NCBI GenBank assembly: GCA_035456105.1
Contig: DATIDV010000017.1
Location: forward strand, 186,001 to 250,000
DNA length: 64,000 nucleotides
Reading direction: 5' to 3'
From: Viridibacterium sp035456105
Lineage (GTDB): Bacteria > Pseudomonadota > Gammaproteobacteria > Burkholderiales > Rhodocyclaceae
In this document: piece by piece, positions 22,410-33,892 of the stretch
Layout: each line of letters opens with the position of its first letter
Position numbering within the stretch: the stretch's first letter is position 1
The notes under the pieces: model-generated
Database searches by the model: none
Seen by the model: only the letters and a program-made list of their open reading frames with translations
What the model was told of the DNA's origin: nothing
Made by a program: the position numbers and the translations under genes

Positions 22410-23366
22410 ATGAAAATGACCATCGTGAGAAAAATCGGCCTCCCCGGCCTGCTCATCACACTGTGCATCAGCTCAGTACACGCCCAGAGCTCACGGGCAT
22501 TCCACATCGAAACGCCGAACGTCGGCCGCCGTGCCGACAGCATGCTGGCTTTGATGAGTTTTTCAGCGGTGCCCGACATGACCAGCAGCAATCTGAGCAT
22601 GGGTGCTGGCACCGGCAGCTCGGAAAAAGCCTCCCTGATCATGTCGCAGCTGGCTGGGGGCGATACGATCAGCAAGACTTTCCCCGTGTACCTCGAAGGC
22701 GGCGTGGCCTATTCGCGTTACGACCCGACCTTTGTCGCCAGTAACGGCCTGGAAAAGCGCGAAGTGCCGCTGAAGTGGACCTCGGTGAGCGCCAGCGGCG
22801 GGATCGGTTGGGACTTCCGGATTGCCGAAAATCTGAAGCTGCGTCCCATTTTCAACTTCATGATCGGCGAGCTCGCCAGCGATATCACCGCGGGCTCATG
22901 GCTCCTGGAAGCCAAGACCGGCAGGGACTTTGACTTCCTGCAGGACGGGCACATGACTGCCTATGGCGTGGGCGGCTCGCTGATGCTCGATTATGAGGAC
23001 TACAAGCCCGAGCGTGAAATCGATATCGAATGGCGCTATTCCAATATGCAATTGCAGAGTTACGACAGCAGATTCCAGAGCTCGGCCGTCGGTGAGTCAA
23101 CCATGCTGTGGGCACGCTGGCGGGCACCCACCGGCATGACAGCACTGAGCAGGCCTGTGCGTTACGTGCTGGAATTTGCCCACACCACCTACCTCGGTGA
23201 TCAGGGGGGGCTGCTCGGCTTCAATCACCTGACCTCACTGGGCACCGGTCTGGAACTGGACTCCAGTGCATATGGCGTGATCATTACGCGCACCCGGCTG
23301 GTGTTCCGCTACTGCTTCGGGCAGAACGTCCGAGGCACTTCGGTGGGCTTCGCAGTCAGCTTCTGA
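22410..23366 (+). CDS. Probable outer-membrane beta-barrel protein
   Basis: The product has 318 residues with a signal peptide (MKMTIVRKIGLPGLLITLCI, cleavage likely after SSVHA). The mature part alternates polar and hydrophobic residues as amphipathic strands and ends in the pattern TSVGFAVSF with a C-terminal phenylalanine. Such an end is typical of outer-membrane barrels recognised by the Bam complex. The ATG at 22410 has CGGAG upstream; an earlier in-frame ATG at 22350 would put 20 extra residues before the signal peptide. No specific family is recognised. It lies just after the IS1182 remnant and is transcribed in the same direction. Confidence 0.6.
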   Translation: MKMTIVRKIGLPGLLITLCISSVHAQSSRAFHIETPNVGRRADSMLALMSFSAVPDMTSSNLSMGAGTGSSEKASLIMSQLAGGDTISKTFPVYLEGGVAYSRYDPTFVASNGLEKREVPLKWTSVSASGGIGWDFRIAENLKLRPIFNFMIGELASDITAGSWLLEAKTGRDFDFLQDGHMTAYGVGGSLMLDYEDYKPEREIDIEWRYSNMQLQSYDSRFQSSAVGESTMLWARWRAPTGMTALSRPVRYVLEFAHTTYLGDQGGLLGFNHLTSLGTGLELDSSAYGVIITRTRLVFRYCFGQNVRGTSVGFAVSF

Positions 23367-23407
23367 CAGGGTCTCCCGGAAATATCGTCACGGCACGAAA
23401 CACAAAA

Positions 23408-23433
23408 AATAAGGGCGCCGTGGCGCCCTTATT
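23408..23433 (-). terminator. Intrinsic terminator
   Basis: A perfect 12-bp stem (AATAAGGGCGCC and its complement) with a 2-base loop lies in the convergent gap. On the minus strand it is followed by a run of T, so it terminates the periplasmic repeat gene that ends at 23452. On the plus strand the T-run is lacking, although the hairpin could still help end the barrel gene. Confidence 0.85.
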
Positions 23434-23451
23434 GCATGCCAACTGCCGATC

Positions 23452-24078
23452 TTATTTCTTGGCCTTGGCCGACCCCTTGCTCTTGGCGGCGGCCTTACTC
23501 GTTACGGTGATGTCGAGCGACTGAGTGACCACGCCTTTAACCTGATCGCCGACCTTTACTTCGGCCAGCTTGGCCGGGTCGTTCACCGCCACGTCGACGA
23601 CGTGGCCACCAGCGCCCTTGAGGCTGACTTTCTTGGCTGCCGCATCGACCGCCGTCACATCGGCCACGAAGCTAACCTGGCGTTCAAACGTACCACCCGG
23701 TCTCTTGCCCTTCGGCGCATGGCCGACCGTGGTGTCCACTGTCGTGTGAGCCTCGCCTTTGACCTTGTTCAGTTGCAGGGCGACAGCTTCGGCATATTTG
23801 CCGGAAATGATGTCGCCGGGATGCAGTTGATCAAAGTTATGAACCTCATCACCAGCAGTTACCTGGACGGTTTCGTTTTGTTTGGTGCGCAGCGTCACCA
23901 CGCGTGTCTTGTGGTCGACGGCAACGATGGTTGCTTCGAACTCCACCGAGGCGGCGACCAGTGCGGGCGCACTCGTCGCATGCGCGGACGCAGATGCCGC
24001 AGGCGGGGCATCGGCAGCATGGACCGGGAGGGCGAGAAGGCTGGCTGCAAGCAGGGAGAGGGTGCAGATAGAGCGCAT
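23452..24078 (-). CDS. Periplasmic protein with two DUF5666-like repeats
   Basis: This 208-residue protein starts at the ATG at 24076-24078, with AAGGAAG upstream, and has a signal peptide cleaved after LPVHA. The mature part contains two related beta-rich units. The first reads FEATIVAVDHKTRVVTLRT...VQVTAGDEVHNFDQLHPGDII, and the second reads FVADVTAVDAAAKKVSLKG...VDVAVNDPAKLAEVKVGDQV. The tail is lysine- and alanine-rich. The pattern resembles DUF5666-type OB-like domains of unknown function. No enzymatic motif is visible. Confidence 0.65.
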   Translation of the reverse strand: MRSICTLSLLAASLLALPVHAADAPPAASASAHATSAPALVAASVEFEATIVAVDHKTRVVTLRTKQNETVQVTAGDEVHNFDQLHPGDIISGKYAEAVALQLNKVKGEAHTTVDTTVGHAPKGKRPGGTFERQVSFVADVTAVDAAAKKVSLKGAGGHVVDVAVNDPAKLAEVKVGDQVKGVVTQSLDITVTSKAAAKSKGSAKAKK

Positions 24079-24489
24079 GGCGTTGCTTCCTTTTATGATT
24101 TCAAAAAAAGATCTGCAAAAAAACACGGAACACAGGGGGCAAAACTTCCTGATGGATTAGAGATGGCGCAACGACTGTTCCGGATTCCGACTGTTCCGGA
24201 ATTCTTGTATCGCGCAGCCGCAAACTTGAACGTGAGCACATTGGCATGCCCAATATGCAAGCGCAATGTATGCCACCAACCGTAGCGGGTGCCGATGTCT
24301 GAAACAGCACCTTATCCGTTCGTTCACAATTCAGCAACGGCTCGTGCGGAAAATCACGCCGGCCGTCATGGCCATTCTCCCAAGGCGATACGCTGGCTTT
24401 TTCAGCCTCGTCACACCCGCGTCATGTCAGTGGTGTGCTTTCGACTTGACGCTGCTGCACAGCGTCGTCATCCCCGCTCTCCGACAGAC
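24079..24489. other. Noncoding region with a 16-bp tandem repeat
   Basis: No gene is supported here. Positions 24173-24188 and 24189-24204 are adjacent copies of a 16-bp unit (GACTGTTCCGGATTCC and GACTGTTCCGGAATTC), about 100 bp upstream of the periplasmic repeat gene, and could be a regulator site. The right end near 24460-24489 begins a REP-like inverted sequence that runs into the 3' end of the AraC gene. Confidence 0.45.
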
Positions 24490-25572
24490 TCAGGACAAAC
24501 CGGTTTTACCGGGTGGGAAGCCGGCAGGTGCGCGTAGCGCCGGGTTGCCATTTTTGCCGGCATGACGGCGCAGAGCTGGCTTCTGGATTTGTGCTGCGCC
24601 ACCCTCGGCTTTCACCGCACGCTCGCGCCAATGTGTAGGCGACATGCCAGCCCAACGTACGAAGGCACGCGACAGGGCACTCGAGTTTGAAAACCCGACC
24701 AGGAAAGCCACCTCGGTCACGGTGTAGCTGCCATCTTCGAGGTAACGCATTGCCATGTCGCGCCGCGTCTCGTCGACCAGTTCCTGAAAGCTCGTATGCT
24801 GCTCGGCAAGGCGCCGCTGCAGGGTGCGCTCACTCACGAAGAGTTGGCGTGCAATGGTTTTTGCGTCGGGCGTGCCGCTGGTGAGCGCCTCCAGCAAAAC
24901 TGATCGGCAGCACGCCACAAGGTCCTGACTGTCCAGTTCGGCCAGCTGACGCGTCAGCAAGACGTCCAGCGCGCTGGCGACTTCGCGGTTTGATGTGGAC
25001 AAAGGAACATCCACCACAGCGTATGGCAGCAGAAGGGCGTTCTGCTGCGCCTGGAACTCGACCGGGCAACCGAAAAATGCGTCATAAGGTGCGCGATCAG
25101 CCGGCGCCGGCCCGCGCAGGGAAACCCATTCCGGCACGAGTGGCTGGCCATAGTTGCGCCGGCATAGCGCCAGTACGACCGACAGGACGATCTCGCTGCC
25201 GAGGCGGTTGGTGGCGTCGTCAGCACGTCCGTGCGCGTAGCTCAGCCATAGCCCTTCGGACGCATCGCGCACCATCAACACGCCGCGCTCGCCGATGACG
25301 CGCCGGTAGCGCACGAGGCGCTCGAGGGCCGTGCGCAGGCAAGTCGAGGCAAACCACGCATAACCCAAGGTGCCGAAATCGGAGGGGTGCCACAGCTCGG
25401 CCGCCCGCAGCGCGAAGGCGGGGTCGGCAATTCGCGCGCTCAGGGTCGCGCAGGCGCGGTCATAGGCGTCGCATGTGAGGCGAGTCCTGCCACGAGAGAT
25501 ATCCAGTTCCTGGCCGTACGCCCGTGCCAGACGGTCAAGCAATTCAAGGGAGTTCGAGAGAAACGTGTGCAC
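24490..25572 (-). CDS. AraC-family transcriptional regulator
   Basis: This is a regulator of about 360 residues with an N-terminal sensory domain of the AraC_binding/OruR type (CDAYDRACATLSARIADPAFALRAAELWHPSDFGTLGYAW). Its C-terminal AraC double helix-turn-helix is at about residues 240-330 (ARQLFVSERTLQRRLAEQHT; VTEVAFLVGFSNSSALSRAF). I prefer the GTG at 25570-25572 (VHTFLSNSLELL) because AGGAG lies four bases upstream. An open frame continues 60 codons upstream through three 11-bp repeats that look regulatory. The last 35 residues after the HTH derive from a REP-like sequence. It is divergent from the hybrid kinase at 25797, which it may control. Confidence 0.85.
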   Translation of the reverse strand: MHTFLSNSLELLDRLARAYGQELDISRGRTRLTCDAYDRACATLSARIADPAFALRAAELWHPSDFGTLGYAWFASTCLRTALERLVRYRRVIGERGVLMVRDASEGLWLSYAHGRADDATNRLGSEIVLSVVLALCRRNYGQPLVPEWVSLRGPAPADRAPYDAFFGCPVEFQAQQNALLLPYAVVDVPLSTSNREVASALDVLLTRQLAELDSQDLVACCRSVLLEALTSGTPDAKTIARQLFVSERTLQRRLAEQHTSFQELVDETRRDMAMRYLEDGSYTVTEVAFLVGFSNSSALSRAFVRWAGMSPTHWRERAVKAEGGAAQIQKPALRRHAGKNGNPALRAPAGFPPGKTGLS

Positions 25573-25589
25573 GGCGCTCCTGATTTTGA

Positions 25590-25622
25590 CGCAAATGTGG
25601 CGCAAATCTGGCGCAAATCTGG
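25590..25622. promoter_or_regulatory. Three 11-bp direct repeats between AraC gene and hybrid kinase gene
   Basis: CGCAAATGTGG, CGCAAATCTGG and CGCAAATCTGG follow each other at 25590-25600, 25601-25611 and 25612-25622. The 11-bp period keeps them on nearly one face of the helix. They sit just upstream of the preferred GTG start of the AraC regulator and 175 bp before the divergent kinase. An operator for autoregulation is a reasonable inference. Confidence 0.5.
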
Positions 25623-25796
25623 CGTGTTCGGTGCCAAGTCTGGCGCGAGCAGGCATGCCGATTTTCCAGCCAGCTGCAAAGATCTGCTTGGCGCTACCTC
25701 CGCAGTACTGCAGTAAAGCAGCCGCCTCGCTCGAATTCAACCGCCGTTTCAATTGTCATGCAATTGACATTCTCCGCCCCAAAAAGGGAAATCGCC

Positions 25797-29006
<3,210 letters not shown>

Positions 29007-29154
29007 GGTCGCCCGGGCGATTGGCGCGCCGGGAGGGTTCATTGGCGCATTCGGGCATGAACGCATCGCCAGTCTGCGCGAGACTGTACGGCTTGCCCTG
29101 CCGGTATTTGGGCGGCGCATCGAATACGCCCCCACCTACGCGCGAGGAATAGCC

Positions 29155-30294
29155 TTGAACCTGCCCAATGAAACAGACCGTAGTACCGACCGGCCAACGA
29201 TCCTGACCGTCGACGACGTGCCGGAAAACCTGGCTGTCCTGCATCACATCCTGTCAGACCGTTACCGCGTCAGGATGGCCAACTCAGGTGCCCGCGCACT
29301 GGAGATCATGGACACGGGCATGCTGCCCGATCTGGTGCTGCTCGACGTCGCCATGCCGGAGATGGATGGCTACGCTGTCTGCCGCGCCATGCAGGCGCAC
29401 CCCGCCATGAGCAGCGTGCCGGTGATCTTCGTCACCGCCAATGCCACTGACAGCGATGAGCACATCGGCCTGTCCTGCGGCGCCGTCGACTACATCGCCA
29501 AACCATTCAATCCGCAGTTGCTGCGCGCCCGCATCAAGAATCACCTGGCGCTCAAACACATGGCCGACCGCCTCAAGTCGCGCGGCGACGAGCTCGAAAA
29601 GGAGGTCGCCGTACGCACCCGGGATCTGGTCAACGCACGTGATGCGACCATCCTTGCCATGGCTTCACTGGCGGAAACCCGTGACAACGAAACCGGCAAT
29701 CACATCAAACGCACCCTGCTGTACGTACGAGCCCTCGCCGAGGGCCTTAGCACGCAGCCGGAGTACGCCACGCTGCTGACGCCGGATTACATCGAGCTGC
29801 TCAGCAAGTCAGCACCGCTGCATGACATTGGCAAGATCGGCGTCGCCGACGCCATCCTGCGCAAGCCCGGCAAGCTGACGCCGGAAGAGTTCGAGATCAT
29901 GAAGCGTCACACTGAATATGGCCGTGCCGCGATCGAGAAGGCAGAGGAAACGCTCGGCATGCCAATCGAGTCACTGCGCGTTGCCAAGGAGATCGCCTAC
30001 AGCCACCACGAGAAGTGGGATGGCAGTGGTTACCCGCTGGGGCTCAAGGGATGTGACATTCCTCTGTCTGCGCGATTGATGGCGGTAGCCGACGTCTATG
30101 ACGCAGTCATCAGTCGCCGCTGCTACAAGCCGGCGATGGCGCACGACGACGCCGCGAAAATCATCCGCACTGGTGCCGGCAAGCATTTCGACCCGGCGAT
30201 CGTCGCCGCGTTCGAACGCCAGGAGGAACGCCTTTTCACGATTGCGCGCCAGAACTGTTACGAAGAGCCGCAACACATGGTGGCTGAGGTTTAG
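29155..30294 (+). CDS. REC-HD-GYP response regulator, probable c-di-GMP phosphodiesterase
   Basis: The 379-residue product has a receiver domain (ILTVDDVPENLAVLHHILSD; LVLLDVAMPEMDG; IAKPFNPQLL) followed by an HD-GYP domain with LHDIGKIGVADAILRKPGKL and YSHHEKWDGSGYPLGLKG. I start at TTG (29155-29157) because GAGGAA lies seven bases upstream and no in-frame ATG precedes the receiver fold. Upstream in-frame codons extend into the kinase gene in another frame and are not protein-like. It should degrade cyclic di-GMP when phosphorylated, with the preceding hybrid kinase as a natural donor. Confidence 0.9.
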   Translation: MNLPNETDRSTDRPTILTVDDVPENLAVLHHILSDRYRVRMANSGARALEIMDTGMLPDLVLLDVAMPEMDGYAVCRAMQAHPAMSSVPVIFVTANATDSDEHIGLSCGAVDYIAKPFNPQLLRARIKNHLALKHMADRLKSRGDELEKEVAVRTRDLVNARDATILAMASLAETRDNETGNHIKRTLLYVRALAEGLSTQPEYATLLTPDYIELLSKSAPLHDIGKIGVADAILRKPGKLTPEEFEIMKRHTEYGRAAIEKAEETLGMPIESLRVAKEIAYSHHEKWDGSGYPLGLKGCDIPLSARLMAVADVYDAVISRRCYKPAMAHDDAAKIIRTGAGKHFDPAIVAAFERQEERLFTIARQNCYEEPQHMVAEV

Positions 30295-30331
30295 GGCCTG
30301 TTCACAGTAGGCGGTCGCGCTCCGCCCGCCT

Positions 30332-30499
30332 GCTGAGAACACCGCCGCGACGAGCGCCTGCGCCGCAAAGCGGCTGACCGAAGCCCTGGGCGGGACGGTC
30401 GAAGTTGCGGTGGACACCCTTGGCAATACCACCGAATTGCTCGTGAGCCTGCCTCTGCAAACCCTGGCCCCCATCAGCTTCGAATTGCCAACCGGCTAG
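30332..30499 (+). pseudogene. Possible C-terminal remnant of a histidine kinase ATPase domain
   Basis: One plus-strand frame reads KRLTEALGGTVEVAVDTLGN then TTELLVSLPLQ before a TAG at 30497-30499. The pattern (LxEALGGxVxVxSxxGxxxxLxVSLPL) resembles the last strands of a HATPase domain. There is no start codon or upstream kinase sequence in this frame. It looks like a gene fragment left by a rearrangement. The match is short, so confidence is low. Confidence 0.35.
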
Positions 30500-30528
30500 A
30501 AGCCAGGCACATGCCCCGCCGGGGTGCC

Positions 30529-31449
30529 TTACCTGTGGCGCAAGGCCTCCACCACAAGCCTGAACGCCGGTGAGGATTGGCGACGACTCGGGTAGTAGAG
30601 GTGGTAGCCCGGAAAGGTCGGGCACCAGTCCTGCAGCACCGACACCAGCGCACCGCTCGTGATGTGCGGCGCGGCCAGGTCGGCAGGCACATAGGCGAGG
30701 CCGACGCCCGCCAGCGCGGCGCGCAGGATGGCGCTGCCGGTGTTGAAGATCCATTGGCCATCCACATGCGCCTTGAGGGCGTGGCCCTCGCGTTCAAATT
30801 CCCAGCTCAGCAGACTGTCGTAAGTGGGCAGGCGCAGATTGATGCAGCTGTGCGCGGCGAGCTCCTGTGGCTGTTGCGGGGCCGGGTGTTGCGTGAAGTA
30901 GGCCGGGGAGCCGACGACCACCATGCGCAATTCGGTACTGATGCGCACGGCGATCATGTCCTTCTCGACCTGATCGCCAAGACGCACACCCGCGTCGAAG
31001 CGCTGGGCAACGATGTCGGTAAGCCCGTAGTTGAGGTTGATCTCGATCTTTATGTCGGGGTACTCGGCCAGCAGCGGTCGCAGGCGCGGCCACAGGAACA
31101 TGTCGGCGGCATGCTCGGCGGTGGTGATGCGGATGGTGCCGGCCGGCTTGTCACGCAAATCGCTGAGGGCGGCGAGCTCGGCCTCGATCTCTTCGAAGCG
31201 CGGACCGATGCCCTGCAGCAGACGCTGGCCCGCCTCGGTGGGCGAAACGCTGCGCGTGGTGCGGGTCAGCAGGCGCACACCCAAGCGCGCTTCGAGCGCC
31301 GTCACGGTGTGGCTCAGCGCCGATTGCGACACCCCCAGCTGCGCCGCCGCACGCGTGAAGCTGCCTTCGCGCGCCACCGCCAGGAAGGCCTGCAGGTCGC
31401 CGAGGTTCTGGCGTGATGCGCCCGGACGTAATCCACTTTCATGCGCCAT
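30529..31449 (-). CDS. LysR-family transcriptional regulator
   Basis: This 306-residue protein has an N-terminal winged helix-turn-helix (NLGDLQAFLAVAREGSFTRA, AAQLGVSQSALSHTVTALEARLGVRLLTRTTRSVSPTEAG). A substrate-binding effector domain begins at about residue 95 (GTIRITTAEHAADMFLWPRL). It is divergent from the alpha/beta hydrolase gene with a 244-bp gap, the usual LysR arrangement, so it probably controls the hydrolase, the aldo/keto reductase and the chimeric gene behind it. The effector is unknown. Confidence 0.93.
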   Translation of the reverse strand: MAHESGLRPGASRQNLGDLQAFLAVAREGSFTRAAAQLGVSQSALSHTVTALEARLGVRLLTRTTRSVSPTEAGQRLLQGIGPRFEEIEAELAALSDLRDKPAGTIRITTAEHAADMFLWPRLRPLLAEYPDIKIEINLNYGLTDIVAQRFDAGVRLGDQVEKDMIAVRISTELRMVVVGSPAYFTQHPAPQQPQELAAHSCINLRLPTYDSLLSWEFEREGHALKAHVDGQWIFNTGSAILRAALAGVGLAYVPADLAAPHITSGALVSVLQDWCPTFPGYHLYYPSRRQSSPAFRLVVEALRHR

Positions 31450-31693
31450 TGATGAACTCCGCTCATAAGCCCATGCGGATTCTAGCGTCTAATCAAATGG
31501 ATCCGTACTGACTACGATAGCCCTCATTCCGGCTCCGACGAAGCACCATCGTCTCGATGAAAACCTCGGAGCAGTTTATCTCGATCTATCGCGCTACATC
31601 GACAGCGCTGCAGGGCGCACGCCTGCCCGAGAGCGTGCTGGCCCTGCCCGGTCGCCAGACAAACAGCCACGCCCGAAAATCACGGAGGAGTTC

Positions 31694-32779
31694 ATGCATT
31701 TCAAGAATCTGGAAATCGCGCGCGCGCTGCTGATTGCGCTGAGCGTCTTCGCGTCACTGTCGGCACACGCCGCACCGGGTTCGAAACCTGCGCCACTGAT
31801 GATCGAGGAACAAGGCAGCTTCGCAGTCGGCGGCACGGTGATCACCCAACCCGGTACCTTCGACCCCTACAAGCCGACACCTGAAGGCCAGACCTTTCAC
31901 GGCGATCATGCCTATGCGTTCTATCAGATCCCGGTGAAAGCGCGGAAGCTGCCGCTGGTGTTCTGGCATGGCGCCGGGCAGTTCTCGAAGACCTGGGAGA
32001 GCACGCCCGATGGCCGCGAAGGTTTCCAGAACATCTTCCTGCGCCAGCGCTTCGCGGTGTACCTCATCGACCAGCCGCGACGCGGCAATGCCGCGCGCAG
32101 CACCTCGCCGATCAGCATTGCGCCAACGCCGGACGAGCAGCTCTGGTTCGACACCTTCCGCGTCGGCATCTGGCCCGCCTTCTTCGACGGCGTGCAGTTC
32201 TCGCGTGATCCTGAAGCGCTGAACCAGTACTTCCGCCAGATGGTGCCCAACACCGGCCCGTACGATGCCGAAGTCATTTCCGCTGCGACCTCCGCCTTGT
32301 TCACGAAGATCGGCCCCGGCGTGCTGGTCACGCATTCTCAGGCGGGTGGTCCCGGCTGGCTGACAGCGATCAGGAACGCGAACGTGCGCGCCATCGTGGC
32401 CTATGAGCCGGGCAGCGGCTTCGTCTTTCCGGAAGGTGAAGTGCCGCCACCGATGGCAAGTTCCGCGGGTCCGCTGGAGGCGGCCAGCGTCCCGCTGGCC
32501 GACTTCATGAAGCTCACCAGAATCCCGATTGTCATTTACTACGGCGACAACATTCCGACCGAGCCCTCCGCGAATCCGGGTCAGGATAACTGGCGCGTGC
32601 GCCTCGCCATGGCGCGATTGTGGGCGGATGCCATCAAGCGCCACGGTGGCGATGCCACTGTCGTGCATCTGCCGGAAATCGGCATTCGCGGCAACACGCA
32701 CTTCCCGTTTTCAGATCTGAACAACGTCGAAGTCGCTGAGCAAATGTCGCGCTTCCTGAAGCAGAAGGGACTGGACTGA
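31694..32779 (+). CDS. Secreted alpha/beta hydrolase
   Basis: The 361-residue protein has a signal peptide (MHFKNLEIARALLIALSVFA, cleaved near SAHAA). Its alpha/beta-hydrolase core contains LPLVFWHGAGQFSKTWES (oxyanion region), a nucleophile elbow THSQAGG and a late histidine in GNTHFPFSD. The elbow departs from the usual GxSxG by a Thr-His start, as in several esterase-like subfamilies. GGAGGAG directly precedes the ATG. It is the first gene of a short operon with an aldo/keto reductase. The substrate is unknown. Confidence 0.85.
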   Translation: MHFKNLEIARALLIALSVFASLSAHAAPGSKPAPLMIEEQGSFAVGGTVITQPGTFDPYKPTPEGQTFHGDHAYAFYQIPVKARKLPLVFWHGAGQFSKTWESTPDGREGFQNIFLRQRFAVYLIDQPRRGNAARSTSPISIAPTPDEQLWFDTFRVGIWPAFFDGVQFSRDPEALNQYFRQMVPNTGPYDAEVISAATSALFTKIGPGVLVTHSQAGGPGWLTAIRNANVRAIVAYEPGSGFVFPEGEVPPPMASSAGPLEAASVPLADFMKLTRIPIVIYYGDNIPTEPSANPGQDNWRVRLAMARLWADAIKRHGGDATVVHLPEIGIRGNTHFPFSDLNNVEVAEQMSRFLKQKGLD

Positions 32780-32832
32780 AGGTGCTTTCCATCATGCCGG
32801 CTGTTGAATTCTTATCACGCGGGAGATGAAAC

Positions 32833-33816
32833 ATGCAGCAACGCAAACTTGGCAAGAGTGGTCTCGAAGTCTCGGCAATCGGCCTCGGCTGCATGGGCCT
32901 GAGTTTTGGCTACGGCCCGGCAACGGATGCGCGCGACGCCGTGAAGCTGATCCGCACGGCCTTCGACAAAGGCGTTACGTTCTTCGATAGCGCCGAGGCA
33001 TACGGCCCGTTCACCAATGAAACGCTGCTGGGCGAAGCGCTCGCGCCGTTTCGCGAGCAGGTCGTGATCGCCACGAAATTCGGCTTTCGCGATGGCGAAG
33101 TGGCTAAGGGTCTGGACAGCCGACCCGAGCGTATTCACGAAGTGGCCGATGCGGCGCTCAAGCGCCTGAACACGGACTACATCGATCTCTTCTACCAGCA
33201 CCGTGTCGATCCCGAAGTGCCAATCGAAGACGTGGCGGGCGCGGTGAAAGAGCTGATCGCGCAGGGCAAGGTCAGGCACTTCGGCCTGTCGGAAGCGGGG
33301 GCGCAGACGATCCGTCGCGCGCACGCAGTTCAGCCCGTCGCAGCGTTGCAGAGCGAGTACTCGCTATGGTGGCGCGAGCCCGAGAAGGAAATCCTGCCTA
33401 CACTCGAAGAGCTGGGCATCGGCTTCGTGCCGTTCAGCCCGCTCGGCAAGGGTTTTCTCACCGGCGCGATTACACAGGACACGACGTTCGACAGCACGGA
33501 CTTCCGCAATACCGTACCGCGCTTTACGCCCGAGGCGCGCAAGGCGAACCAGGCGTTGGTCAAGCTGCTCACCAGCATCGCCGCAAGCAAGCAGGCGACG
33601 CCGGCGCAGATCGCGCTGGCCTGGCTGCTGCATCAGAAACCGTGGATCGCGCCGATTCCCGGCACCACGAAGCAGCCTCGTCTCGAGGAGAACATCGGTG
33701 CCGCCGCGCTTGAACTGACTGCTGACGATCTGCGTGACATCGAGCGCGCCATCGCAGGCATCACCGTAATCGGCGATCGCTATTCGGCAGACCGGCAGAA
33801 GCTGGTCGGTCGCTGA
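32833..33816 (+). CDS. Aldo/keto reductase
   Basis: This 327-residue protein begins MQQRKLGKSGLEVSAIGLGC and has family motifs throughout. The catalytic tetrad region is FFDSAEAYGPFTNE (Asp and Tyr), with Lys in IATKFGF and His in DLFYQHRVDP. The C-terminal NADP-binding segment is PIPGTTKQPRLEENIGA. It reduces aldehydes or ketones with NADPH; the length and the MGLSFGYGP segment place it with the AKR13-like bacterial group. It is 53 bp downstream of the hydrolase gene in the same direction. Confidence 0.95.
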   Translation: MQQRKLGKSGLEVSAIGLGCMGLSFGYGPATDARDAVKLIRTAFDKGVTFFDSAEAYGPFTNETLLGEALAPFREQVVIATKFGFRDGEVAKGLDSRPERIHEVADAALKRLNTDYIDLFYQHRVDPEVPIEDVAGAVKELIAQGKVRHFGLSEAGAQTIRRAHAVQPVAALQSEYSLWWREPEKEILPTLEELGIGFVPFSPLGKGFLTGAITQDTTFDSTDFRNTVPRFTPEARKANQALVKLLTSIAASKQATPAQIALAWLLHQKPWIAPIPGTTKQPRLEENIGAAALELTADDLRDIERAIAGITVIGDRYSADRQKLVGR

Positions 33817-33892
33817 GTGACGCATGGTATGAAAGAACACGCATGACAAATTCATTTTGTTGGCAGGCGAATAGACCTTTAGGGAGTGAATC

